Assembly (NCBI GenBank): GCA_013002295.1
Contig: JABDKI010000089.1
Span: 1-35,660, forward strand
From: Altererythrobacter sp.
Lineage (GTDB): Bacteria; Pseudomonadota; Alphaproteobacteria; Sphingomonadales; Sphingomonadaceae
DNA: 35,660 nucleotides
Reading direction: 5' to 3'
Below the pieces are notes generated by a model that made no database searches, was not told where the DNA came from, and saw only the letters and a list, made by a program, of their open reading frames with translations. Position 1 is the first letter of the stretch. Every line of letters starts with the position of its first letter. Below are positions 26,693 through 35,490 of this stretch, piece after piece. Made by a program: the position numbers and the translations under genes.

Positions 26693-26704
26693 GGAGCGGG
26701 CCGG

Positions 26705-28228
26705 TTGTCATCCATCTCAGGAGCACATCTGCCGGCTAACTCCGCAGCAGCAGCCAAGGCTTTGGCAGAAGGCAAGCCTGCGCTGGTGTGGCGCAAGGTG
26801 ATTGCGGATACGGAAACACCTGTGGGCGCCGCCGCCAAGCTGATCGAGCCAGAACGCGGTGACTTTCTGCTTGAGTCGGTCGAAGGTGGGGAAGTTCGCG
26901 GTCGCTATAGCTTGCTCGGCCTTGATCCCGATCTGGTGTTCAGGGCCCGCGCTGAAGAGGCCGAGATAAACGCTGATTGGCAGCATGACCGGGGTGTCTT
27001 CACTCCGTGCGATCAAACCAGCCTTGATGCATTGCGTTCGCTGGCTGACAGTTGCCGCATCGATGTTCCAGAGGATTTGCCACCCGCCCTCGCCTGCCTG
27101 GTTGGTTACTTCGGATTTGAAACGGTCGGACTGGTAGAAGATCTACCCCGCGCACCAGACAGCGAACTCGATCTGCCTGACATGTTGTTTGTCCGCCCAA
27201 CTATCATCCTGGTGTTTGACGGATTGAGCGATGCGCTGTTTGCAATCGCGCCGATTTGGCATTCAGATAACCCAGATGCGGCGATCGAGCGCGCAGGGGA
27301 ACGCATCGACGAAGTGCTGCGGCGATTGTCAGATGCCAAAGCTCCGCGTCACAGAGCTGGCGATCTGCCTGATATGGCATTGGAACCAGTCCTTCCCGCG
27401 GATGACTATAAAGACATTGTTCTGCGTGCGAAGGATTACATCTCGGCGGGCGACATCTTTCAGGTGGTTTTAGCCCAAAGGTTCACGTGCCCCTTCCCTT
27501 TGCCACCGATTGAGCTCTACCGCGCGTTGCGACGGGTGAACCCCTCACCTTTCCTCTATTTCCTCGACTTACCGGGCTTTGCTGTGGTGGGATCGAGCCC
27601 CGAGATACTCGTCCGCGTGCGAAATGGCGAGGTCACCATCCGGCCCATCGCTGGAACGCGGCCCCGCGGTGCAAATACAGCGGACGACAATGCTAATGAA
27701 GCTAGCCTGCTCGCCGATCCAAAGGAACGGGCGGAGCATCTGATGCTGCTTGATCTGGGGCGCAATGACGTAGGGCGAGTGGCATCCAAGGGCTCTGTCG
27801 AAGTGACCGACAGCTTTACAATCGAACGCTACAGCCACGTCATGCACATCGTTTCTAATGTTATCGGAAAACTCGACCCATCGCGTGATGCGATAGATGC
27901 CATGTTTGCGGGGTTCCCAGCAGGCACAGTCAGCGGTGCGCCCAAAATCCGCGCTTGCGAAGTAATCGCCGAGCTGGAACCCGAAGCGCGCGGCGCCTAT
28001 GCGGGCGGCGTGGGTTACTTCGCACCCGATGGCTCTGTCGACAGCTGCATCGTGCTGCGCACGGCGGTGGTCAAAGATGGTATCATGCATGTGCAAGCCG
28101 GGGCTGGCATCGTCGCCGATAGTGATCCAGACTACGAATTGGCAGAATGTAAGGCCAAAGCCGGTGCATTAATCGCTGCAGCGCGCGAAGCAGCACGCGT
28201 GGCTAGCGAACCGGAGTTTGGTCAATGA
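26705..28228 (+). CDS. trpE: Anthranilate synthase component I
   Basis: A 507-residue enzyme that makes anthranilate from chorismate with ammonia from TrpG. The tryptophan feedback motif is visible as FLLESVEGGEVRGRYSLLG. The catalytic core has RPIAGTRPRG, ERAEHLMLLDLGRNDVGRV, FPAGTVSGAPK and YAGGVGYFAPDGSVDSCIVL, as in other chorismate-binding enzymes. The start is TTG 26705 with GGGAG upstream, leaving 12 bp to the PpiD-like stop. No leader peptide or attenuator is seen. It overlaps the next gene (lipoprotein) by ATGA and is separated from trpG by two non-trp genes. Confidence 0.96.
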   Translation: MSSISGAHLPANSAAAAKALAEGKPALVWRKVIADTETPVGAAAKLIEPERGDFLLESVEGGEVRGRYSLLGLDPDLVFRARAEEAEINADWQHDRGVFTPCDQTSLDALRSLADSCRIDVPEDLPPALACLVGYFGFETVGLVEDLPRAPDSELDLPDMLFVRPTIILVFDGLSDALFAIAPIWHSDNPDAAIERAGERIDEVLRRLSDAKAPRHRAGDLPDMALEPVLPADDYKDIVLRAKDYISAGDIFQVVLAQRFTCPFPLPPIELYRALRRVNPSPFLYFLDLPGFAVVGSSPEILVRVRNGEVTIRPIAGTRPRGANTADDNANEASLLADPKERAEHLMLLDLGRNDVGRVASKGSVEVTDSFTIERYSHVMHIVSNVIGKLDPSRDAIDAMFAGFPAGTVSGAPKIRACEVIAELEPEARGAYAGGVGYFAPDGSVDSCIVLRTAVVKDGIMHVQAGAGIVADSDPDYELAECKAKAGALIAAAREAARVASEPEFGQ

Positions 28229-29040
28229 AACACATCATCCCGCTCTTAGCTGTCACCATCACCCTTGCCGGATGCGAGCTTCAGGGTGGCGAGCCCGTTA
28301 CTCGGACTGAGATCGGATCAGGTTCCGAAACACGTGTTGCATTGCGGCGCGAAGCCTCGGCTTGCGAAGTCGTGATCTTCGAAGAAGTGCCGCTCACTCA
28401 ATGTGTGGCTGACCCAACAAAACACAATATCTCGACCATCCTGACCGATCCGAACGGCACACGGTATCGCTCGCTCAAGACCTACGGCGAAGCATTGGGC
28501 AAGGATGCGACCGTCGTCGCCTTCGCGATGAATGGCGGGATGTTTGAGAGCGGCGGAAAACCGGTCGGATACTATGTCGAAGAAGGTCAGAGGCTGGAAG
28601 AACTGGAGCGCGGCGACGGCTCAGGGAATTTCTATTTGAAACCCAATGGCGTGTTCTTCGGCACGGATGGCGCTTGGGAAATCCGGACCAGCACCAATTT
28701 TCTCTACAACGTCAGTGATCGTCCTCAGTTTGGCACCCAATCGGGGCCCATGCTGGTGATTGACGGGCAATTGCATTCCGAGATTCAGGACGATGGCCCC
28801 TCCAAGATAGTCCGCAACGGTGTGGGCATCGACGCGGAAGGTAGAGCGCATTTCGTCATTTCAGATGGTGCACTTAGCTTTGGCCAGTTGGCGCGCTATT
28901 TCCGGGACGAACTGAAGACTCCCAACGCGCTTTATCTTGATGGCGGAATTTCCGGCCTTTGGGACCCGGTGACAGAGCGCTTGGACGACACCAATGGCAT
29001 CGGCCCTCTGATCGTTGTGACAAAGAAAGTCAGCCAATGA
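28225..29040 (+). CDS. Phosphodiester glycosidase family (DUF2233/NAGPA-like) lipoprotein
   Basis: A 271-residue protein with a lipoprotein signal (MKHIIPLLAVTITLAGC, lipidated Cys17). The fold is recognisable as the NAGPA/DUF2233 family: VVAFAMNGGMFESGGKPVGYY, FYLKPNGVFF, ATQSGPMLV-like GTQSGPMLVIDG, HFVISDGALSFGQLARYFRD and ALYLDGGISGLW. The human relative uncovers mannose-6-phosphate by cutting GlcNAc-phosphodiester bonds; bacterial members act on sugar phosphodiesters, possibly of the cell wall. The substrate is unknown here. It overlaps trpE and pip by ATGA on both sides, so it is translated within the trp transcript, though no link to tryptophan is known. Confidence 0.87.
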   Translation: MKHIIPLLAVTITLAGCELQGGEPVTRTEIGSGSETRVALRREASACEVVIFEEVPLTQCVADPTKHNISTILTDPNGTRYRSLKTYGEALGKDATVVAFAMNGGMFESGGKPVGYYVEEGQRLEELERGDGSGNFYLKPNGVFFGTDGAWEIRTSTNFLYNVSDRPQFGTQSGPMLVIDGQLHSEIQDDGPSKIVRNGVGIDAEGRAHFVISDGALSFGQLARYFRDELKTPNALYLDGGISGLWDPVTERLDDTNGIGPLIVVTKKVSQ

Positions 29041-29999
29041 ATTACGGACGCACCCTGTACCCAGAGATCGAACCGTATGAAACCGGCATGTTCGATGTCG
29101 GCGAAGGCCATTCGCTGTATTATGAGCGGGTTGGCACGCCCGGCGCAAAACCGGCGGTTTTTCTGCACGGTGGCCCCGGTGGGGGCATCAGCGAGAAGAA
29201 CCGGTGCCAGTGGGACCCTGCGCTTTACGATGTGCTGCTGTTTGATCAGCGCGGCTGCGGAAAATCGCTCCCTTTTGCTGAAATCGAGCACAACGACACA
29301 TGGCGGATAGTTTCCGACATTGAGAAGCTGCGTGAAATGTGCGGGCACGATAGCTGGCAGGTGTTTGGCGGCAGCTGGGGCGCGACCCTTTCGCTTGCCT
29401 ACGCGCAGACACACCCCGAACGCTGCGACGAGCTGGTGCTTCGCGGCGTATTCCTGGCTCGGCAGAAGGAAAAGAACTGGCTTTACAGCTACGGCGCGAG
29501 CGAGATCATGGCTGAGCAATGGGATCAGTTCACCGGCCTTATCCCGGAAGACGAGCGCGGTGATCTGGTCAAAGCCTATTACAACCGCCTGACTAGCGAC
29601 GACGAGGCGACCCGGCTTGCCGCGGCGCGCGAATGGTCATTGTGGGAAGGCAGCGTTGCAACATTGCTGCCCGATCCGGAGCTAATGGACGCCTTCGCAG
29701 ATCCTGCTAAAGCGGTCCCGTTCGCTCGCATCTGCGCGAAGTTCTTCCTCGAAGATTTCTTCTTTGAGGACGCTCAGCTGCTGAAAGATGCGCACAAGCT
29801 GAAAGGTATCCCGGGCATCATCGTGCAGGGGCGCCACGACATCTGCTGCCCACCGACATCGGCGTGGGAATTAAAGAAGACATGGCCCGAAGTGGACCTG
29901 AGAATTGTGCACGATGGGGGGCATAGCGCTTACGAACCGGGTATCGTTGATGGCCTAGTCCGCGCGACCGATGAACTCGCGGGGAAAACCTCCGCGTAG
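29037..29999 (+). CDS. pip: Proline iminopeptidase
   Basis: A 320-residue alpha/beta hydrolase of peptidase family S33, which removes N-terminal proline from peptides. FLHGGPGGGISEKNRCQWDP gives the oxyanion HGGPGGG signature, DQRGCGKSLP follows, the nucleophile Ser113 is in GGSWGATLSL, the acid is in VQGRHDICCPP and the base in DGGHSAYEPG. The length is typical. The track start at 28959 lies within the lipoprotein gene; ATG 29037, overlapping that stop by ATGA, begins with MNYGRTLYPEIEPYETG, the normal start. It stands between trpE and trpG, an odd setting for a peptidase. Confidence 0.94.
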   Translation: MNYGRTLYPEIEPYETGMFDVGEGHSLYYERVGTPGAKPAVFLHGGPGGGISEKNRCQWDPALYDVLLFDQRGCGKSLPFAEIEHNDTWRIVSDIEKLREMCGHDSWQVFGGSWGATLSLAYAQTHPERCDELVLRGVFLARQKEKNWLYSYGASEIMAEQWDQFTGLIPEDERGDLVKAYYNRLTSDDEATRLAAAREWSLWEGSVATLLPDPELMDAFADPAKAVPFARICAKFFLEDFFFEDAQLLKDAHKLKGIPGIIVQGRHDICCPPTSAWELKKTWPEVDLRIVHDGGHSAYEPGIVDGLVRATDELAGKTSA

Positions 30000-30013
30000 C
30001 AAAACTTTCTTGA

Positions 30014-30034
30014 TCGCGGGCACGCAAACCGCGA
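30014..30034 (+). promoter_or_regulatory. Small hairpin just before the trpG ribosome binding site
   Basis: TCGCGG (30014-30019) and CCGCGA (30029-30034) form a six-base-pair perfect stem with a nine-base loop, directly followed by AAGG of the trpG ribosome binding region. There is no T tract, so it is not a terminator. It may protect RNA or tune trpG translation. Confidence 0.3.
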
Positions 30035-30047
30035 AGGCGGCATCGCA

Positions 30048-30632
30048 ATGATCCTTGTTATCGACAATTACGACAGCTTCACCTTCAACTTGGTCCACTA
30101 TCTGATGGAACTGGGCGCAGAGGTGCGGGTTGAACGCAATGACGCGCTGAGCGCGGCTGAGGCGATCAAAACGAATGCGTCCGGGTTCCTGATTTCGCCC
30201 GGCCCCTGCACCCCCAATGAAGCCGGTATCAGTCTCGATCTGGTCGCGGCTTGTGCAGATGCGGGCAAACCCCTGATGGGCGTGTGCCTTGGACACCAGT
30301 CAATCGGGCAGCATTTCGGCGGAAAGGTGGAGCGCGGCGGGCTGATGCATGGCAAGACCTCGCCTGTGACACATGATGGATCGGGCGTGTTTTCAGGTCT
30401 GCCCTCTCCGTTTACCGCGACGCGCTATCACAGCCTGGTGGTGCAGGATCAGCCTGAAGAGCTGATTGTGAACGCAACTTCCGACGATGGCTATACTATG
30501 GGGTTCCGTCATAAGGAACTGCCAATCCACGGGGTGCAATTCCACCCGGAAAGCATTGCAACCGAGCATGGACATGCTCTGCTCGCCAACTTTCTTGCGC
30601 TTTGCGGCATAGAAACAAAGGAACCCGCATGA
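30048..30632 (+). CDS. trpG: Anthranilate synthase component II (glutamine amidotransferase)
   Basis: A 194-residue class I glutaminase that feeds ammonia to TrpE. The nucleophile is Cys80 in [15 protein letters not shown]; the His/Glu pair is in [34 protein letters not shown] is the standard start and [14 protein letters not shown] the oxyanion region. It is encoded separately from trpE, with two unrelated genes between. It overlaps trpD by ATGA, so trpG and trpD are coupled. A close alternative is pabA, since the domain can serve folate synthesis too, but the trpD-trpC context favours trpG. Confidence 0.95.
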   Translation: MILVIDNYDSFTFNLVHYLMELGAEVRVERNDALSAAEAIKTNASGFLISPGPCTPNEAGISLDLVAACADAGKPLMGVCLGHQSIGQHFGGKVERGGLMHGKTSPVTHDGSGVFSGLPSPFTATRYHSLVVQDQPEELIVNATSDDGYTMGFRHKELPIHGVQFHPESIATEHGHALLANFLALCGIETKEPA

Positions 30633-31621
30633 AGACGCTTCCCCTCGCTGTCCCGCACATGAGCGAAGCAGAGGCTGAAGAAGTCTTCGGCTGGATCCTT
30701 GACGGTGACGCGAGCGATGAGGAAATCGCTCGATTTCTGTTGGCGATGACCGAGCGCAGCGAAACAGCTGAAGAAATTGCGGGTGCGGCGCGAGCCTTGC
30801 GCGCGCGGCTGATTCCGATCGAAGCACCTGAAGGCGCGGTCGATTGCTGCGGCACAGGCGGTGACGGGCATCACACGCTCAATGTATCGACCGCGGTGTC
30901 GTTGGTTGTTGCTGCTTGCGGAGTACCCGTGGCCAAGCACGGCAACCGCGCGGCATCGAGCAAATCAGGCGCAGCAGACACGCTCGAAGCACTGGGCCTC
31001 GATATGGATGCAGCGGGGCGCACCGCCGAAAAGACACTTTCCGAAATCGGCATCTGTTTCCTTTTTGCCAAGAACCATCACCCGGCAATGGGCCGAATTC
31101 AGCCTATCCGGCAGAAATTGGGCAAGCGAACGATCTTCAACCTGATGGGTCCGTTGTCGAACCCGGCTGGCGTGACACGCCAGCTGATCGGCATTGCGCG
31201 GCCGGGCTACGTCCCGATCTACGCCGAAGCTAAGGCACGGCTCGGCACAGAGCGCACATTCATTGTCTCTGGCGATGAAGGCCTTGATGAATTGAGTCTC
31301 GCCGGCGGAAACGAACTTGCTGACGTCACAGGCGGCGACTTTGAGATGCGCCGTGTTGATGCGGACATGGTCGGCTTGCCACATGCCCCCGTAGAGGCCA
31401 TTCGCGGCGGCGATGCTTCTCACAATTCCAAGGCGCTGAAGGCGCTATTGGAAGGTACACCCGGCCCATACCGCGACGCTGTTCTGCTCAATGCGGCTGG
31501 GACACTGATTGTGGCTGGCAAGACCGATGATTGGGGTCAGGGTGCAGAAATGGCGGCCGAAGCGCTCGACAGCGGCAAGGCGGCAGAGCTGCTCGGCAAG
31601 TGGATCGAGCTGGCGCAATAG
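30629..31621 (+). CDS. trpD: Anthranilate phosphoribosyltransferase
   Basis: A 330-residue enzyme that joins anthranilate to PRPP. The PRPP and anthranilate sites are visible: [58 protein letters not shown] and [15 protein letters not shown]. Length fits. The start ATG 30629 overlaps the trpG stop; the track start at 30602 lies within trpG. trpC begins at the very next base after the stop, so the three genes form one tight operon. Confidence 0.97.
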   Translation: MKTLPLAVPHMSEAEAEEVFGWILDGDASDEEIARFLLAMTERSETAEEIAGAARALRARLIPIEAPEGAVDCCGTGGDGHHTLNVSTAVSLVVAACGVPVAKHGNRAASSKSGAADTLEALGLDMDAAGRTAEKTLSEIGICFLFAKNHHPAMGRIQPIRQKLGKRTIFNLMGPLSNPAGVTRQLIGIARPGYVPIYAEAKARLGTERTFIVSGDEGLDELSLAGGNELADVTGGDFEMRRVDADMVGLPHAPVEAIRGGDASHNSKALKALLEGTPGPYRDAVLLNAAGTLIVAGKTDDWGQGAEMAAEALDSGKAAELLGKWIELAQ

Positions 31622-32407
31622 ATGAATAAGCTTGAGGAAATCTGCGCAAATAAGCGGATCGAAGTGGCTCAACGCCGCGCCGAGCGGTCTGTGACTGCGC
31701 TCGATCATCGCGCAGCAGGGCAAAGTGCCCCACGCGGGTTTGAAGCAGCCTTGCGCGCCAAAGCCGAAACCGGTTTCGCACTGATCGCTGAAATCAAGAA
31801 AGCCTCGCCTTCCAAAGGGCTGATCCGCGCGGACTTCGAACCGGCAGACCACGCCAAAGCCTATCAAGCAGGCGGCGCCACGTGTCTGTCAGTCCTTACC
31901 GACGCGCCCTATTTTCAGGGTCATGAGGATTATCTCAAAGCCGCTCGCGCGGCATGCGAGCTGCCCGTCTTACGCAAGGATTTCATGATCGATCCGTGGC
32001 AAGTCGCCGAAGCACGCAGTATCGGTGCAGATGCAATCCTGATCATTGTGGCGGCGCTGGAAGACAGCGTGATGGCAGAGATCGAAGCCGCAGCGCTGGA
32101 GCGCGAGATGGATGTGCTGGTCGAAGTTCATGACGAAGCCGAGATGGAACGTGCGGCCAAGCTCAAATCGCGGCTGATCGGCGTGAATAATCGCGACCTC
32201 AAGACCTTCACCACCGATCTTGCCACCACGGAGCGGCTTGCACTGCTAGCACCAGAAGGCACGCTGTTGGTGGGTGAGAGCGGGATCAACAGCCATGATG
32301 ATTGTGCGCGCCTAGCGAAGTCTGGCGTCCGGACATTCCTAGTGGGCGAAAGCCTGATGCGTCAGGATGACGTGGAAGCGGCCACGCGGGCATTGCTGCA
32401 AGGCTGA
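31622..32407 (+). CDS. trpC: Indole-3-glycerol phosphate synthase
   Basis: A 261-residue TIM-barrel enzyme closing the indole ring after the trpD step. Catalytic elements are clear: [64 protein letters not shown] and [13 protein letters not shown]. Length is standard and there is no fused TrpF. No base separates it from the trpD stop. Tryptophan synthase genes trpF, trpB and trpA are not in the window, so the pathway is completed elsewhere. Confidence 0.97.
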   Translation: MNKLEEICANKRIEVAQRRAERSVTALDHRAAGQSAPRGFEAALRAKAETGFALIAEIKKASPSKGLIRADFEPADHAKAYQAGGATCLSVLTDAPYFQGHEDYLKAARAACELPVLRKDFMIDPWQVAEARSIGADAILIIVAALEDSVMAEIEAAALEREMDVLVEVHDEAEMERAAKLKSRLIGVNNRDLKTFTTDLATTERLALLAPEGTLLVGESGINSHDDCARLAKSGVRTFLVGESLMRQDDVEAATRALLQG

Positions 32408-32429
32408 ACATCGGCCAGAAAGGCGAATT

Positions 32430-32903
32430 ATGAGCAAACGCCTGACCCATCTCGATGAAAGCGGCACCGCCCGCATGGTCAATGTCGGGGCCAAGCCGGC
32501 GACTGAACGCATGGCGCGCGCTGGCGGAATTATCCGCATGAGCGCCGATGCGCTCGCCGCGATCAAGGCGGGTGATGCGCCCAAAGGCGATGTTTTGGGT
32601 GCTGCACGGATCGCTGCGATCATGGCAGCGAAAAAGACGGGCGAGCTGATCCCGTTGTGCCATCCGCTCAGCCTTGATGCTGTTGATTTGGAGTTTACCT
32701 TCGAAGGTGACGGTGTTCGCGTCACCGCCACTGCATCTCTCACCGGTAAGACGGGGGTCGAGATGGAAGCGATGGTGGCGGCATCAACCGCGCTTTTGAC
32801 GATATATGACATGGCCAAGGCGCTAGATAAAGGCATGGTGATCGGAGAGGTTCGGCTGCTTGAAAAGCTGGGTGGCAAATCCGGGCATTGGGTGGCTGAC
32901 TGA
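32430..32903 (+). CDS. moaC: Cyclic pyranopterin monophosphate synthase
   Basis: A 157-residue enzyme of molybdenum cofactor synthesis that converts the MoaA product, 3',8-cyclo-7,8-dihydro-GTP, to cyclic pyranopterin monophosphate. The active-site segments are [38 protein letters not shown] and [13 protein letters not shown] 32430 gives the typical N-terminus [17 protein letters not shown]; the track start at 32367 overlaps trpC. It lies 22 bp after trpC and 3 bp before moeA. moaA is not present in the window. Confidence 0.97.
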   Translation: MSKRLTHLDESGTARMVNVGAKPATERMARAGGIIRMSADALAAIKAGDAPKGDVLGAARIAAIMAAKKTGELIPLCHPLSLDAVDLEFTFEGDGVRVTATASLTGKTGVEMEAMVAASTALLTIYDMAKALDKGMVIGEVRLLEKLGGKSGHWVAD

Positions 32904-32906
32904 CGC

Positions 32907-34094
32907 ATGGGCGCAATGCTCACTCTGGAGGAAGCACAGGACCGAGTGCTGGCGCTAGCGCCGCAAATGCCAACAGAGACTGTGCCAGTTGAAGCTGCCG
33001 TTGGTCGGTATCTCGCAGAAGATTTGCAGGCACAGCGCACCCAGCCACCAGCGGATCTTTCCGCCATGGATGGTTATGCCATCGGCAGTGGGGACCAGGG
33101 GCCATGGAAACTGGTTGGCGAAAGCCGCGCGGGAACGCCCTATAATCGCGCGCTGCTTGATGGCGAGACTGTGCGCATTTCGACGGGCGCACATGTACCC
33201 TCCGGCGCAGATCGTATTCTGATCCAGGAGAATGCGCGGGTCGATGGCCAGACTGTGACGTGTTTTCAGGACTTCCCGCCAGCCATGCGGCACGTTCGCC
33301 AACGTGGGTTTGATTTTGCAGCGGGCGATCTTGTCCTGAAAGCAGGAACGCGCATTGGCCCTGCACAGCTGGCGCTTGCGATTGGTGCCGGTCATGCGGC
33401 GCTGGATGTTCGCCGCGCACCCAGGGTTGCTGTCCTCGACAGCGGCGATGAATTGTCCGCCGATCCCGCGAACTGCGCCGACCATCAGATTCCGGCCAGC
33501 AATGGTGCGATGATCGGCGCCACGCTGGCTGAGCTGGGCTGCGAGGTCATTAGGCTCGGTCCGGTGTCTGATGATCGCGAAGCCCTCGCCACTGCTCTCG
33601 CGAAATCGGAAATCGCAGACATTCTCGTTACAACCGGCGGGGCTTCTGTGGGCGATCACGATCTGATGCGCCCGGCGCTCGAAGCCTGGGGCGCTCAGCT
33701 CGATTTCTGGAAAGTCGCGATGAAGCCGGGAAAGCCGATCATGGTCGCGACCAGAGGCGAAAAAGTGATCTTCGGCCTGCCTGGCAATCCTGTGTCGAGT
33801 TTCGTTACGTGCTTCCTGTTTGTGCTTCCGTTGGTGCGCGCAGCAATGGGCGCAAAGCACCCCCAGCCCGCCGTAGCAACCTTAGCTGCGGGATGCACCC
33901 TTCCCGCAATCGGCTCGCGCCGCGAATTCCTGCGTGCCTATTGGGACGGGGAAACCGTCAGCCTGGCCGACTCACAGGATTCTTCTGCCCTCGCTGCCTT
34001 GGCTCAAGCCAATTGCCTAATCGACCGCCCAGCGCATGCATTTGAGATCGAAGCGGGAACACCTGTTCCATGCCTGCTGTTGAAAAATGGCTGA
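32907..34094 (+). CDS. moeA: Molybdopterin molybdenumtransferase
   Basis: A 395-residue enzyme that inserts molybdate into adenylylated molybdopterin. Recognisable parts are LSAMDGYAI, RISTGAHVPSGADRILIQE, VAVLDSGDEL, TTGGASVGDHDLMRPALEAW and FWKVAMKPGKPIMV with GLPGNPVSSFVTC. ATG 32907 and ATG 32916 are both possible; the latter gives MLTLEEAQDRVLALAP, the more typical start. It follows moaC by 3 bp and ends about 95 bp before lexA, so trpG-trpD-trpC-moaC-moeA may share a transcript. Confidence 0.96.
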   Translation: MGAMLTLEEAQDRVLALAPQMPTETVPVEAAVGRYLAEDLQAQRTQPPADLSAMDGYAIGSGDQGPWKLVGESRAGTPYNRALLDGETVRISTGAHVPSGADRILIQENARVDGQTVTCFQDFPPAMRHVRQRGFDFAAGDLVLKAGTRIGPAQLALAIGAGHAALDVRRAPRVAVLDSGDELSADPANCADHQIPASNGAMIGATLAELGCEVIRLGPVSDDREALATALAKSEIADILVTTGGASVGDHDLMRPALEAWGAQLDFWKVAMKPGKPIMVATRGEKVIFGLPGNPVSSFVTCFLFVLPLVRAAMGAKHPQPAVATLAAGCTLPAIGSRREFLRAYWDGETVSLADSQDSSALAALAQANCLIDRPAHAFEIEAGTPVPCLLLKNG

Positions 34095-34099
34095 ATTGC

Positions 34100-34142
34100 T
34101 TGACTTACCGAATTTCGTTGCCTAATTGTTCCGCATTCGTTC
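34100..34142 (+). promoter_or_regulatory. lexA promoter with LexA operator (SOS box)
   Basis: GTTC, seven bases, GTTC (34128-34142) exactly matches the alphaproteobacterial LexA operator GTTC-N7-GTTC. It overlaps the end of a probable promoter: TTGACT (34100-34105), 17 bases, TAATTG (34123-34128). Binding there would block transcription, which is standard LexA self-repression. The site lies about 48 bp before ATG 34190. Confidence 0.85.
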
Positions 34143-34189
34143 ACCATAAGGTGTGAACACGGGAAAGGCGACCAGAGGAGGTTCCCGCC

Positions 34190-34876
34190 ATGCTGACGGC
34201 AAAGCAGCACGAGTTGATCCGTTTCATCCAACAGCGTTTGGAAGAGACTGGCATTTCTCCAAGTTTTGAAGAGATGAAAGAAGCGCTCGATCTCAAGAGC
34301 AAGTCTGGCGTGCACCGCTTGATCTCTGCATTGGAAGAGCGTGGGTTTATCCGCCGATTGGCCAATCGCGCGCGTGCACTTGAAGTGATCAAGATGCCTG
34401 AAGATGCGACTCCAGTTGGCCGCTCTGCTCCGGCGAATGATCCGGTTGCGCGGGTGACTACCCCTGCCCCGGCCGCTCCTGAGCCTGCGAACGACATTAT
34501 CGACGTGCCGCTACACGGCCGCATCGCTGCGGGTGCTCCTATTGAAGCGCTCGAAGGTCAGTCGAGCATGCCGGTTCCTGCCGCTTTGCTTGGCCCAGGT
34601 GAACACTATGCTCTCGAAGTATCCGGCGACTCGATGATCGAAGCCGGCATCTTCGATGGCGACTATGCCTTGATCAAGCGTGCCGAAAGTGCGCGTGATG
34701 GAGAGATTGTCGTGGCGTTGGTTCGCAATGAAGAAGCGACACTCAAATACCTTCGTCGCGAGAACGGCATGATCCGGCTGGATCCCGCGAATGGAGCCTA
34801 CGATCCGCAAGTCTATCAACCGCACGAAGTTGCGGTACAGGGCAAACTTGCGGGCCTGCTTAGGCGTTACCACTGA
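34190..34876 (+). CDS. lexA: LexA repressor (SOS response)
   Basis: A 228-residue self-cleaving repressor. The N-terminal winged helix reads [40 protein letters not shown] and [15 protein letters not shown]. The scissile Ala114-Gly115 bond is in [11 protein letters not shown], the nucleophile Ser148 in [11 protein letters not shown], and the general base Lys186 in [11 protein letters not shown]. RecA filaments trigger cleavage after DNA damage. The linker between the domains is long and Ala/Pro-rich. GAGGAGG stands close upstream of ATG 34190. A perfect LexA operator precedes the gene. It is followed by a C-terminal comEC fragment in convergent orientation. Confidence 0.97.
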   Translation: MLTAKQHELIRFIQQRLEETGISPSFEEMKEALDLKSKSGVHRLISALEERGFIRRLANRARALEVIKMPEDATPVGRSAPANDPVARVTTPAPAAPEPANDIIDVPLHGRIAAGAPIEALEGQSSMPVPAALLGPGEHYALEVSGDSMIEAGIFDGDYALIKRAESARDGEIVVALVRNEEATLKYLRRENGMIRLDPANGAYDPQVYQPHEVAVQGKLAGLLRRYH

Positions 34877-34881
34877 TGATT

Positions 34882-34920
34882 GTCCCCGGTGCGCGCCGGG
34901 ACCGTACCGCTATTTAGCGG
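34882..34920. terminator. Possible hairpins ending lexA
   Basis: Two stems follow the lexA stop: GTCCCCGG with CCGGGAC (34882-34902, one bulge) and CCGCT with AGCGG (34907-34920, loop ATTT). Neither has a strong T run, so the terminator assignment is tentative. They lie between convergent genes and could serve both. Confidence 0.4.
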
Positions 34921-34929
34921 CTCCCCACC

Positions 34930-35490
34930 CTAATCGGGCTCGGCGCGCCACCACCCGTGTTGTCCCTGATAGTCAGAGACCCGAACAATCGATTGTTCGC
35001 CAAGTACGATCGCCAGTCCGCCAGACTGTTCAAGAAACTTGCCATCCGCTTTCAGCCATCGCGGTTGGCATGAGCGTGGCAGCCACCTGACCGCAACCAC
35101 AATGTCGGCCCGCTCACATGCAGCGGCAAGGGCACGCTCTTCAACCCGCATGTTGTTTCGTGCCATGAGCAATTCCCAGTCGCGGCCATCTCGCGTGAGT
35201 GTCATCGCACAAAACTCAGACGTACAATGTGCGCTCGGCCAGTCTGCCATGGGAATTGGGTCGCTCTTGACGCTCGCGAGCTCCATCAGGTTCTCGCGCG
35301 CATAATCGGATCGCGTACCGCGCAAACTCACAAGCTGAGATCCATTCTCGCTTGGCATTGTAATGCCGACATGTCGTCCATCTCGCGAAATCAGGATATC
35401 GGGCACGGGCGTCGCCAACAGCATCACAGTCGCAGCTCCTGCAGGAACAAAGCCCAGCAAACGCCACAACAAACCACGGCCCACGATCAA
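34930..35490 (-). pseudogene. C-terminal fragment of a ComEC/Rec2-like competence protein
   Basis: The 186-residue frame (TTG 35490) matches what I recall of the end of sphingomonad ComEC: a membrane segment (LLGFVPAGAATVMLLATP), then PDILISRDGRHVGI, EFCAMTLTRDGRDWELL, CERADIVVAVRWLPRSCQPRWLK and GGLAIVLGEQSIV. A full ComEC has over 600 residues, including many membrane helices for DNA uptake. Here TGA at 35503-35505 (in frame, minus strand) closes the frame five codons upstream, and none of the three frames from 35491 to 35660 reads as membrane protein. There is no ribosome binding site before the TTG. It is therefore probably a remnant; a short expressed protein is less likely. Confidence 0.6.

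Noticed and set aside
26693-26704. Tryptophan attenuator or leader peptide before trpE
   Set aside because: Only 12 bp separate the PpiD-like stop from the trpE start, and no Trp-rich leader ORF or alternating hairpins were seen there.
32955-33860. 301-residue minus-strand ORF opposite moeA
   Set aside because: moeA is unambiguous on the other strand, and this translation shows no family motif.
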